From the NCBI RefSeq assembly GCF_001017435.1, contig NZ_CP011371.1:2356001-2420000 (forward strand): 64,000 bases of DNA, given 5' to 3'. Numbering within the stretch: position 1 is the stretch's first letter; each line of letters opens with the position of its first letter. This document shows positions 57,144 to 64,000 of the stretch, one piece after another. This DNA is from Caldimonas brevitalea (GTDB taxonomy: Bacteria; Pseudomonadota; Gammaproteobacteria; Burkholderiales; Burkholderiaceae_C). The position numbers were made by a program, and so were the translations under genes. Under the pieces are notes generated by a model. The model saw nothing but the letters and a program-made list of their open reading frames with translations. It was not told the DNA's origin and did not search any database.

Positions 57144-60100
57144 ACCTGAGAGCCCGCATCGTTATCGCGGTCGCCTGCCTGTGCGCTGCTGCGCCAGCCA
57201 TGGCAATGCCACAGGCCATTGCGGCGGTGCTGGTCGCCGCTGGCGTGTCCACCACTGTCGCCATCGTCGTCGGCTACGTCGTCACGATCGCAGCCGTTGG
57301 ACTCTACGCACGGCACCAGAAGCGCAAGGCGGAGCGAGCCGCACGAGACGCCCATAACGCCAGCCTACGAGATCGCCACTTGATGGTTCGGGCGGCGACG
57401 GAAGGCCGCGATCTGGTGCTCGGCCGCGTCCGCAAGTCTGGTCCGCTCATCTTCTTCGCCACGACTGGGCCGGACAAGGAGCGCTTCGTCGCAGTCATCG
57501 CGCTGGCTTCCCATGAGATTGACGCCGTCGAGCAGATCTACTTCAACGACGAGCCCGTGGAACTCGACCCCGACGGATGGGTGCGGAGCGAACCGTATGT
57601 GAAGTGGCGGAAGGTCGCCGGGTCAGCCGTTGGCTCCATGGTGAATAACGTCGGTTCGATCTCCCTGCCGCACAACCCGATCCCCGGTTCCATCAACGCA
57701 TGGTGGGGCAGTGACGAAAACTCGGCGGTGATCCCCACGTCCGTCTCCGGCAACATCATCACCTTCACCCGCAACGAGTATCCGCCGCTCACCGGGCCGG
57801 TTTACGTCAACTACCAGTATTGGTACGGCGAGTCCAAGGCGCGGGTGCGTTCGAACCTCGGGTATCACTGGAACGTCACCGACCCACGGCTGCAGGACCT
57901 ATTCCCGGGTCAGTGGACTGACGCCCACCGGTTGCGCGGGATCGCGCACCTGATTGTCGAGTTGATCTACGACACCGACGCATTTCCGACATCACTGCCC
58001 AATATCAGCGCCACGGTCCGCGGCGCGAAGGTGTCGGACCCTCGGAACGGAAATTTCGCGTGGAGTGACAACCCGGCGCTCCTGATGCGCCACTACGCCT
58101 ACGACGAGCTTGGCGCCAACCTCGCACCTGGGACGGTGAGCGATGCCCACGTGATTGCGGCTGCCAACGTATGCGACCAAGTGGTGACTTACAACGTAGG
58201 GGGGAACTTGTCCTCGCGGAAGGTCTACACGGCGGGCACCGTTGCGAGGAGCGGCACACGGCCGATCGATGTACTCGGAGAGTTGGCCGAGGCCATGGCG
58301 GGCAAAGTGGCCTTTGTCGGAAACTCCCTGATCATGCGGGCGGGCGCGTACACCGCGCCAGCCCTGTCGCTGACGGATAACGACTTCAGCGATGCGAGCG
58401 AGGTGCGCATCCAACCGCGGCGGCCACGAGACCAGTTGGTGAACGCAGTCACCGGGGTGTTCGCCGATGAGGGGAACAAGTTCTCCGTTGTCGACTTTCC
58501 TCGGGTCTCCTTCGCGTCCTACGCACAGGAGGATGGCCGGGTACTCCCGGTCGAGGTGGAGTTCGGCGCGATCACATTCGTCGGCCAGGCGCAGCACGTC
58601 GCTCGCGTCATGCTAAGGGACGCGCGGCAGGCGCTGACCATCACGGCGAGCTTCAAGCTGCGGGCGTACCCGGCGCAGCTATTCGACGTCGTATCGATCA
58701 CGAACGCGCGATACGGTTGGAATGCCAAGCCGTTCGAGGTGCTCGGGCGCCGATGGACGCTGGATGGCCTGATCGAGCTGACGTTGAAGGAAACGGACGC
58801 AGCGGTGTATGCGTTCGATCCCAACGTGGATGCGATCAATGCGGCGCCGAACACGAATCTGCCGAAACCCTGGGTGGTGGCGGATGTGGGCCCGATATCG
58901 GTTCAGAGCGGTACGGATCAGTTGGTGCGGCAGTCGGACGGTACGGTGCTGACACGGGTCCGCGTATCGTGGCCCGCTCTGACCGATCAGGCGGTGCTGA
59001 CGAGCGGTCAGATCGAGGTGCAGTACCAAAAGGCTGGCCCGGTGCTCACCGCATGGACGACCGCGACCGTGCCTGGCGACAGCACCGAGGCGATGCTCGG
59101 CGGCCTGGACGACGGCGTGCTCTACCTCTTCCGTGCGCGCGCCCGCAACAACCTCGCGTCTGGGGATTGGTCATTGCAGGTGATGCACAGGGTCGTCGGC
59201 AAGACGGCCCCGCCGAGTGATGTCCCGTGGGCACTGATCGCCGGGAACAGGCTCACGTGGGGGCCGATCGATGACATCGATCTGGCAGGCTACCGGTGGC
59301 GCTACGTCAGCGGGGCGTCGAAGAACTGGGCCGCCGGGCAGCCGATGCACCAAGGCTTGCTGACCGAGACCAGCTGGCTCATGTCCACGCGGCCCGTCGG
59401 ACAGAACACGCTGATGGTCAAGGCGGTCGACACCACCGGCAACGAGAGCGAGAACCCCGCCTATGTCATCACGGACCTCGGCGACCCGGCGACGCTCAAC
59501 GTGCTGATCAGCTGGCCTCAGGCCCCGAGTTTCAGCGGCACCAAGCTTGGCGGGACGGTTACCGGTGGCGTGTTCGAGGCGGACTCCACGACGCTGTTCT
59601 GGGAGGGAGATTCGGGGCTGCATTGGGGTGTGAACGCTGCGAACTACTGGTCTGTGACCAGCTATGCCTCGCTGTCATACGAGTGCTACTTCACCACCCC
59701 TGCGGAGGGCACGCTGCTTGTCGAGCACGAGATTGAAGGCACGGACGTCCGCATGGAGTACCTCAGGCAGTCGCAGACCGCCTTCTGGGAGGGCAGTGAC
59801 GAGACCTTCTGGTCGCTGAACGCCGACGCCTTTTGGCCTTCGGGCCCGGGTTGGCAGCCGTGGCCGGGGAACCTCGTGCTTCTCGGCAGCGAGCCTATCG
59901 GCATTCGCGTGACGACCGCGGCCAGCACAACGCGTGGCCGAATTGTCACCCTGACGCCGCACCTCGATGTGCCCGACATCGCAGAGCGTCTCGACGACAT
60001 CTCCATCTCGGCCGCCGGTACACGCCTACCCGTGACCAAGGCCTACCGCGTCATCAAGAACATACAGCTCACCATCCAAAGCGATGGCGGGAATGGCGTG

Positions 60101-60211
60101 GGGGTGCGGATCGTCGACAAGCAGGTGTCGCCCGGCCCGCTGGTTCAGGTTCTCGACAGTTCGAACACGCCTGTTTCCGGCGTGCTGGACGCCTACATCC
60201 AAGGCTACTAA
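57140..60211 (+). CDS. Tail tip / central fibre protein (J-like)
   Basis: A 1023-residue protein, the host-contact protein of the tail. Hydrophobic N-terminal segments (residues about 6-65) are followed by a tail hub region (VEQIYFNDEPVELDPDGWVR, then RHYAYDELGANLAPGTVSDA) and fibronectin-type modules near 580-700 (VRVSWPALTDQAVLTSGQIE and LYLFRARARNNLASGDWS). Two similar short repeats, TLFWEGDSGLHW and AFWEGSDETFWSLN, lie near 830 and 885. ATG 57140 overlaps the previous stop. Confidence 0.87.
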   Translation: MNLRARIVIAVACLCAAAPAMAMPQAIAAVLVAAGVSTTVAIVVGYVVTIAAVGLYARHQKRKAERAARDAHNASLRDRHLMVRAATEGRDLVLGRVRKSGPLIFFATTGPDKERFVAVIALASHEIDAVEQIYFNDEPVELDPDGWVRSEPYVKWRKVAGSAVGSMVNNVGSISLPHNPIPGSINAWWGSDENSAVIPTSVSGNIITFTRNEYPPLTGPVYVNYQYWYGESKARVRSNLGYHWNVTDPRLQDLFPGQWTDAHRLRGIAHLIVELIYDTDAFPTSLPNISATVRGAKVSDPRNGNFAWSDNPALLMRHYAYDELGANLAPGTVSDAHVIAAANVCDQVVTYNVGGNLSSRKVYTAGTVARSGTRPIDVLGELAEAMAGKVAFVGNSLIMRAGAYTAPALSLTDNDFSDASEVRIQPRRPRDQLVNAVTGVFADEGNKFSVVDFPRVSFASYAQEDGRVLPVEVEFGAITFVGQAQHVARVMLRDARQALTITASFKLRAYPAQLFDVVSITNARYGWNAKPFEVLGRRWTLDGLIELTLKETDAAVYAFDPNVDAINAAPNTNLPKPWVVADVGPISVQSGTDQLVRQSDGTVLTRVRVSWPALTDQAVLTSGQIEVQYQKAGPVLTAWTTATVPGDSTEAMLGGLDDGVLYLFRARARNNLASGDWSLQVMHRVVGKTAPPSDVPWALIAGNRLTWGPIDDIDLAGYRWRYVSGASKNWAAGQPMHQGLLTETSWLMSTRPVGQNTLMVKAVDTTGNESENPAYVITDLGDPATLNVLISWPQAPSFSGTKLGGTVTGGVFEADSTTLFWEGDSGLHWGVNAANYWSVTSYASLSYECYFTTPAEGTLLVEHEIEGTDVRMEYLRQSQTAFWEGSDETFWSLNADAFWPSGPGWQPWPGNLVLLGSEPIGIRVTTAASTTRGRIVTLTPHLDVPDIAERLDDISISAAGTRLPVTKAYRVIKNIQLTIQSDGGNGVGVRIVDKQVSPGPLVQVLDSSNTPVSGVLDAYIQGY

Positions 60212-60221
60212 GGAGCCACGC

Positions 60222-60755
60222 ATGGCAATTCTTCCGACAGAAGCATCGTTGATCAGTGACGCCACAACGAACGCGCAACAGAAGGGCAACTTCTCCAACT
60301 GGCGAAACTTCTGCGCCGACCTCCTTGGCACGGACAGCAGTAACAAGGCGGCCGCGCGAACGGCTCTGGGGTTCTCCGCCAGCGGCGATGCAATTAACGT
60401 CGCCAGCCTCTCGTCGACAGGGAACGTCAGTGCGGGCGGGCGCGTGACCGGCGGAGTTGCGACAGTCGCCTTCAGCGCGACGCCGACCTTCAACGCCGCG
60501 GCGGTGAACACGATCTTGTTTGGCACGTTGACCGGCAACGTGACCAGTTCGACGATCTCCAATCTGGCTCAGGGCCAGTACGTCTCGATCAGGTTCAAGC
60601 AGGACGCGACCGGCGGGCGCACCGTCGTCTTGCCGGCGACGGCCAAGGTCGCCGGGTCGGTGGGTCTGCTGGCAAACCAGGTCAGCTACCTCAACGTCAC
60701 CTTCAACACGGCCGACGGTCGTGTCGAAGGGGCATGGACGGTCCTGCCGGCGTGA
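60222..60755 (+). CDS. Tail fibre-like protein
   Basis: A 177-residue protein. A short N-terminus precedes AARTALGFSASGDAINVASL and Gly/Ser/Thr-rich strands (GNVSAGGRVTGGVATVAFSA), as in short phage fibres or tail-tip ornaments. AAGGAGC lies nine bases before the ATG. It probably attaches to the J-like protein. Confidence 0.65.
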   Translation: MAILPTEASLISDATTNAQQKGNFSNWRNFCADLLGTDSSNKAAARTALGFSASGDAINVASLSSTGNVSAGGRVTGGVATVAFSATPTFNAAAVNTILFGTLTGNVTSSTISNLAQGQYVSIRFKQDATGGRTVVLPATAKVAGSVGLLANQVSYLNVTFNTADGRVEGAWTVLPA

Positions 60756-60762
60756 GGTAGCG

Positions 60763-61146
60763 ATGCAAACCAGCATTTTCTTGGGGCGGGCGACCGTGTT
60801 TCGGGTCACCGCGGGCCAGCAGCTGACGTCTCGGGGCTACTTCTCGGGCGGCGGCTCGGTCTCGCCCAATGGCGGCGGCGGCCTGCACTTCCAGGGATGC
60901 CGCGTGACCGAGATCTATGACGACAACTCGAACGACCCTGTGCCGGCGTTTGCCGTATGGCTACGAACGCCCTCGGGTACCGGGACGATCGCGCAAAACC
61001 ACTTCCTTCAGATCGAAGTGGCCGGCACGGTCTACCGCACAAACGCCGTGTCGGACTTCTTCCAGTTTGCAGGCCTCTCGGTGTGGCGCTGGAACTCACC
61101 GCGGGGGTTCGTGAACGGTTCCACCTACGACGGCCACATCTGCTGA
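60763..61146 (+). CDS. Tail-associated protein, unknown
   Basis: A 127-residue beta-rich, Gly-rich protein (GYFSGGGSVSPNGGGGLHFQ). It follows the fibre gene by seven bases and precedes the lysis genes. Probably structural; no domain recognised. Confidence 0.55.
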   Translation: MQTSIFLGRATVFRVTAGQQLTSRGYFSGGGSVSPNGGGGLHFQGCRVTEIYDDNSNDPVPAFAVWLRTPSGTGTIAQNHFLQIEVAGTVYRTNAVSDFFQFAGLSVWRWNSPRGFVNGSTYDGHIC

Positions 61147-61211
61147 CCCACTCGTCACGGTTTACGCAAGCGCCTGCTGCGCAGGCTCCCGCATCCTCAC
61201 AAAGGACCGCC

Positions 61212-61514
61212 ATGTCCGATCCCACTTCGTCGAGCCCTCCGACGGCCTCGCGCCGGCCAATCTTCGACCCCACGGTCAATCTCGGCCACGTGCTGACGTT
61301 CGTCGGTTTCATCGCCACCGGCTTCCTTGCCTACAGCACGCTCGACAAGCGGCTGGCGGTGCAAGAGCAGAAGAGCGTGGCCCAGGAGCTTCGCCAGCAC
61401 GAGCAGGAGCTGCGCGTGAAGGAAAGCCTGAACGAGATCAAGGGCGACGTGAAGGAAGTCCAGCGCTCGCTCAACGACTTGAATCGCAACCTCAGCCAGA
61501 CGAGGCACCCATGA
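61212..61514 (+). CDS. Membrane protein with coiled coil, lysis module
   Basis: A 100-residue protein: one transmembrane segment (VLTFVGFIATGFLAYST, about 27-44) followed by a charged coiled coil (LRQHEQELRVKESLNEIKGD). AAAGGA precedes the ATG. The topology and position next to the holin suggest an antiholin or holin partner. Confidence 0.6.
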   Translation: MSDPTSSSPPTASRRPIFDPTVNLGHVLTFVGFIATGFLAYSTLDKRLAVQEQKSVAQELRQHEQELRVKESLNEIKGDVKEVQRSLNDLNRNLSQTRHP

Positions 61515-61732
61515 AGATGATTCCCAACTGGCGCCAGGCCTGGCGCATGTTCTCCGTGAACGCCATGGTGGTCGCGCTTGCGCTGCAGGGCACCTGGGCG
61601 GCCATGCCGGACGACCTGAAGGGCAACCTGCCGGCGTGGCTGCTGCAGGGCCTGACGGTCAGCCTGCTGGTGCTCGGCATTGCCGGGCGCTTGGTTCAGC
61701 AGCCGAAGCTGAGCGACGAAAGCGAGCAATGA
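61511..61732 (+). CDS. Putative holin
   Basis: A 73-residue protein with two hydrophobic stretches (NAMVVALALQGTWAAM and WLLQGLTVSLLVLGIAGRLV) and a charged C-terminal tail. This matches small two-segment phage holins placed right before the endolysin. It would time lysis by opening the inner membrane. ATGA overlaps both neighbours. Confidence 0.75.
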   Translation: MKMIPNWRQAWRMFSVNAMVVALALQGTWAAMPDDLKGNLPAWLLQGLTVSLLVLGIAGRLVQQPKLSDESEQ

Positions 61733-62343
61733 TCACCGTCGAGCGACTCGTCGCCGCAGGCATCGCGCCTGCACCGGCGGCTGCTTTCGCTGCGCCTCTG
61801 GAAGGCGCCTGCCGGCGCTTCGGCATCACCAGCCGTCAACGCCTGGCGGCCTTCGTCGCTCAGGCGGCGCACGAGTCGAACGGCTTCGAGCGCCTCGAGG
61901 AGGATCTGCGGTACACCTCCGCCGCGCGCGTCTGCAAGGTTTTTCGCGGCCGAGTGAAGACCCTTGCTCAGGCCGGCCCGCTTCTTCGGAATCCGCGGGC
62001 GCTGGCCAACGTGGTGTATTCCAACCGCCTCGGCAATGGCGACGTCGCCAGTGATGACGGGTGGCGGTACCGCGGGCGGGGCCTGTTCCAGCTGACTGGA
62101 CGTGCCAACTACATGGCTGCGGAGGATGCGATCGGACGCCCCTACAAGGCATCGCCGGAACTCGTAGCCGAACCGGTCGATGCCGCACTGACGGCGGCAT
62201 GGTTCTGGGCTGCGGGCGGGATGAACGACTTGGCAGACCGGGGCCGCTTCGACGACATCACGCGCCGCGTCAACGGTGCGGCGATGCTCGGCAGTAAGGA
62301 GCGGCAAGACCTGTTCATCCGCGCGCTTGGAGCCTTCTCATGA
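61729..62343 (+). CDS. Endolysin, glycoside hydrolase family 19
   Basis: A 204-residue protein with AFVAQAAHESNGFERLEEDL, then YRGRGLFQLTGRANYMAAED and AAWFWAAGGMNDLADRGRFD, all typical of GH19-type lysozymes. Glu in HESNGF and Glu/Asp further on would act in catalysis. It has no signal peptide, so release depends on the holin. Confidence 0.9.
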   Translation: MITVERLVAAGIAPAPAAAFAAPLEGACRRFGITSRQRLAAFVAQAAHESNGFERLEEDLRYTSAARVCKVFRGRVKTLAQAGPLLRNPRALANVVYSNRLGNGDVASDDGWRYRGRGLFQLTGRANYMAAEDAIGRPYKASPELVAEPVDAALTAAWFWAAGGMNDLADRGRFDDITRRVNGAAMLGSKERQDLFIRALGAFS

Positions 62344-62741
62344 TCCCCATCCCCTGGACCTCCCCGCGTTTCTGGCTCGCGATTGGACTCGCGGCGGCCC
62401 TGGCCGTGTCTCACGGCTGGGCCTATCACCGCGGCGGGGCCAGCGTGCAGGCAAAGTGGGATCGCGCGGAACTGGAGCGGGAGCGCGAGCTGTCCGAGGC
62501 CCGGAGCGAGCAGCAAAGGCTGGCCGCGCGCGCTGCGGCCAGGTTCGAGGCCTCACGCGAGGCTATCCGCCAGCAGCTGGCGACAACCCAGGAGGCGCTC
62601 CAAGATGCCCTCGATCAACCGGTTCCCGTTTGCCCGCGCACCGTGGGTGATGCTGTTGTGCCTGGCGCTCTCGGCGTGCGGCTCAACGCAATCGATGAGG
62701 CAGGCGCGACCGGAGCCGCCGCAGGAGAGCTTGCTCGCTGA
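62340..62741 (+). CDS. Rz: Inner-membrane spanin (Rz)
   Basis: A 133-residue protein with one N-terminal transmembrane segment (FWLAIGLAAALAVSHGWAYH) and a periplasmic coiled coil (AELERERELSEARSEQQRLA). Together with the overlapping Rz1 it disrupts the outer membrane at the last step of lysis. ATGA overlap with the endolysin. Confidence 0.87.
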   Translation: MIPIPWTSPRFWLAIGLAAALAVSHGWAYHRGGASVQAKWDRAELERERELSEARSEQQRLAARAAARFEASREAIRQQLATTQEALQDALDQPVPVCPRTVGDAVVPGALGVRLNAIDEAGATGAAAGELAR

Positions 62742-62910
62742 ATGCCCGGTGCCGCCGGCGTACCCCACGGAGGACACGCCGCTGCGGAAGTGGGAGGCGC
62801 TTCTCGCCCTGCGCACGGCGATGGACGCCGAATGCAGGGCGAAGCAGAAGCGGCTCAGCGAGTGGGCACGCGCCGTCTCAGAACCAGCGCCAGCAGGCCA
62901 GCGCCCATAA
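62605..62910 (+). CDS. Rz1: Outer-membrane spanin lipoprotein (Rz1)
   Basis: A 101-residue protein that starts inside Rz in another frame. The signal ends in a lipobox (LSAC, Cys25 lipidated), followed by a Pro-rich region (RPEPPQESLLAECPVPPAYP). AGGAGG lies eight bases before ATG 62605. Its C-terminus runs 56 bases into the opposing PEP-CTERM gene. Confidence 0.85.
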   Translation: MPSINRFPFARAPWVMLLCLALSACGSTQSMRQARPEPPQESLLAECPVPPAYPTEDTPLRKWEALLALRTAMDAECRAKQKRLSEWARAVSEPAPAGQRP

Positions 62911-63559
62911 GAGCGTAGGTTTCCGGTTCTGGCACCGGCTGCGCGAAGCCCCACACCTCCGCGTCGGCATGCAGTCCCAGGCTCTCCTTGGCAGCGCCGG
63001 TCGAATACTCGAACGAGAACGACTTGCTGTCGGTCCCTCCACGGCTTGAGGCGACCGCGTCTGCAATCGCTTCGCTTCCGTCCGGCCACACTCCAGTAGG
63101 CCGAGACAAGCCGATGGTGGCCCCGGCAATCCCTTGACCTCGCCCGACGACTGACGCGGAGAGCAGACCGGTGATGCGGATCTGGGTGTTCTGCGTCACG
63201 TCGAGCCCGAACGCGAAGTTCCAGGGCTCGGAAGTCGCGGTAGCCCGGCCCGTGAACCCCCCGTTGCTCGTGCTGCCGTGGAGGGAAATCGAGTCCTCTG
63301 TCAGCTCCGCCCGGATCGATCGCACCGCGCCACCGGTTGGCTCCCACGCGAAATCGGTTACGCCACTGTCGCGGCCGCCGCGGTAGTTGTCGATGGCCCA
63401 GGACGAGTACCCGGCCCTGAAGCTGAAGTCTGGCTCTATGCCATCGTCGGGCGCCAAGTCGATCAACTCGATCCGCACGTTGCTGACCGAGGCGCTGACG
63501 TCGATCGCAAGCGCCGGCGCCGCGGCGAGTGCGAGAACAAGCCCAAATGCTGCTTTCAT
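62855..63559 (-). CDS. PEP-CTERM sorted exported protein
   Basis: A 234-residue protein with a signal peptide (residues 1-18, cut after ALA) and a C-terminal sorting tail: PVPEPETYALMGAGLLALVL followed by RRRVPTR. Such proteins are cut by exosortase and placed at the cell surface. The mature part is beta-rich with a FGLDVTQNTQIRITGLLSAS stretch. AGGAGG precedes the ATG. Lying right after the spanins, it is either phage cargo or the first host gene. The overlap with Rz1 favours cargo. Confidence 0.82.
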   Translation of the reverse strand: MKAAFGLVLALAAAPALAIDVSASVSNVRIELIDLAPDDGIEPDFSFRAGYSSWAIDNYRGGRDSGVTDFAWEPTGGAVRSIRAELTEDSISLHGSTSNGGFTGRATATSEPWNFAFGLDVTQNTQIRITGLLSASVVGRGQGIAGATIGLSRPTGVWPDGSEAIADAVASSRGGTDSKSFSFEYSTGAAKESLGLHADAEVWGFAQPVPEPETYALMGAGLLALVLRRRVPTR

Positions 63560-63790
63560 TCATCCTCCTGTTATCTCCCGGTCGGGCCGGGGCACCAGGC
63601 TAGACGGCAAGCAACGGGCCGAACCCCCCTCTTTCGGGGGGGCGCCCCCGATTGTTGCCAATGCGACACGCCCCCCTCAATCCGGGGAATCAGCCGGCTT
63701 TGGGCGGTAACGATTCATAAACCGGCGTCGACCGGTGGCCGACGCTTCCTATACTGCCGCCCAAACTTAGATCCGGGAGGGTGTGACAAG
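63560..63790. other. Intergenic region between divergent cargo genes
   Basis: It contains a GC hairpin (CCCCCC-TCTTTC-GGGGGG near 63624-63642), an inverted repeat ACCGG-CGTCGA-CCGGT (63721-63736) and TATACT at 63750-63755, a likely -10 for the rightward PAAR gene without a good -35. No gene and no tRNA-His 3' end copy is seen. Confidence 0.45.
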
Positions 63791-64000
63791 ATGGGAAGGC
63801 CGCTGATCGTCTTGGGGGACAAGACGAGCCACGGGGGCGTAGTGATCGGCGCTTCCGACTCCACTGACACGCACGGCAAGCGCATAGCGCGGGTGGGTGA
63901 CAAGGTCACGTGCCCGAAGAAGGGTCACGGGCGGGTCACAACGATTGCGACCGGCGATCCGACCTTCATCATCGACGGCGCCCCGGCTGCCAGACACGGT
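63791..64000 (+). CDS. PAAR-repeat protein, 5' part
   Basis: The first 70 residues are visible; the gene runs off the window. GRPLIVLGDKTSHGGVVIGA, then RVGDKVTCPKKGHG and GDPTFIIDGAPAARHG, are PAAR repeats. PAAR proteins sharpen type VI secretion or phage tail spikes and often carry an effector domain further on. GGGAGG lies ten bases before ATG 63791. Whether it belongs to the prophage cannot be told without attR. Confidence 0.8.
   Translation, partial: MGRPLIVLGDKTSHGGVVIGASDSTDTHGKRIARVGDKVTCPKKGHGRVTTIATGDPTFIIDGAPAARHG

Larger units (their letters stand above)
1333..64000. mobile_element. Lambdoid siphovirus-type prophage (right end beyond window)
   Basis: Gene content runs from integrase through recombination, immunity, replication, packaging, head, tail and lysis genes without interruption. 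The left boundary is taken just after the tRNA-His. A second copy of the tRNA 3' end, expected at attR, was looked for by eye in the right arm and not found before 64000. All hallmark genes appear intact, with no frameshifted virion gene seen apart from one programmed site, so the prophage may be inducible. That is inferred from sequence only. Confidence 0.93.

Noticed and set aside
62911..64000. Search for attR (copy of the tRNA-His 3' end) in the right arm
   Set aside because: No stretch resembling the T arm and acceptor of the tRNA-His was seen, so no attachment site is reported here.
1..64000. CRISPR arrays, insertion sequences and diversity-generating retroelements
   Set aside because: No regular spaced repeats, no transposase-like gene with terminal repeats, and no reverse transcriptase were seen.

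Overview
The window is GC-rich DNA of the kind found in Burkholderiales (Betaproteobacteria), and almost all of it is one lambdoid, long-tailed (siphovirus-type) prophage. The host end is at the left: the 3' part of a ppiD-like chaperone gene, then a complete tRNA-His. The phage integrase gene points at this tRNA from 70 bases away, so the tRNA 3' end is the likely attachment site. No second copy of the tRNA-His 3' end is visible up to base 64000. The right end of the prophage therefore probably lies beyond the window. A PEP-CTERM protein in the right arm also fits exosortase-carrying Burkholderiales.

Layout. (1) 1.4-13.5 kb, leftward early operon: integrase, DUF4224, a series of small phage proteins, an acyl carrier protein, NinB, a lambda-Exo-like nuclease, a Bet annealase, a coiled-coil protein, several small membrane proteins and an exported barrel-like protein. 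Start and stop codons mostly overlap. A promoter (TTGATG-17-TATGCT) sits inside an operator palindrome at 13.6 kb. (2) 13.7-15.4 kb, immunity region: a CI-type S24 repressor, an exported protein translationally coupled to it, a Cro-like protein and related operators. (3) 15.7-27.9 kb, rightward early operon: CII-like regulator, replication protein, DnaB-type helicase, large DNA methyltransferase, HNH nuclease of the Ref type, RusA, dUTPase, a DUF4406 protein and a candidate late regulator with a zinc motif. One reversed membrane-protein gene interrupts it. (4) 28.0-32.7 kb, a set of small accessory genes behind its own copy of the repressor operator. (5) 33.0-35.2 kb, envelope cargo: a small exported cysteine-containing protein, a periplasmic substrate-binding protein without a transporter, and a reversed pair of membrane or hydrophobic proteins.

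(6) 35.3-36.1 kb is a non-coding stretch behind a promoter with perfect -35 and -10 hexamers. It is full of helices and GNRA hairpins and ends with a phage tRNA-Asn. It may be a late-promoter leader of the lambda PR'/tR' kind, a large structured phage RNA, or both. (7) 36.3-60.8 kb, virion genes: tail spike, terminases, DUF4055 portal, gp7-like head protein, scaffold, P22-type coat protein, neck and completion proteins, an SGNH esterase inserted in the tail module, tail tube, tail chaperones joined by a -1 frameshift at GGGAAAC, tape measure, distal tail proteins and a J-like tip protein. (8) 61.2-62.9 kb, lysis: holin candidates, a GH19 endolysin and overlapping Rz/Rz1. (9) 62.9-64.0 kb, a PEP-CTERM protein and the start of a PAAR-repeat protein.

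The genes describe a complete temperate phage with repression, integration, Red-type recombination, its own helicase, capsid, tail and lysis functions. It also carries an unusual number of envelope-directed accessory proteins. Function names come from reading the sequence and from knowledge of families. No database search was run.
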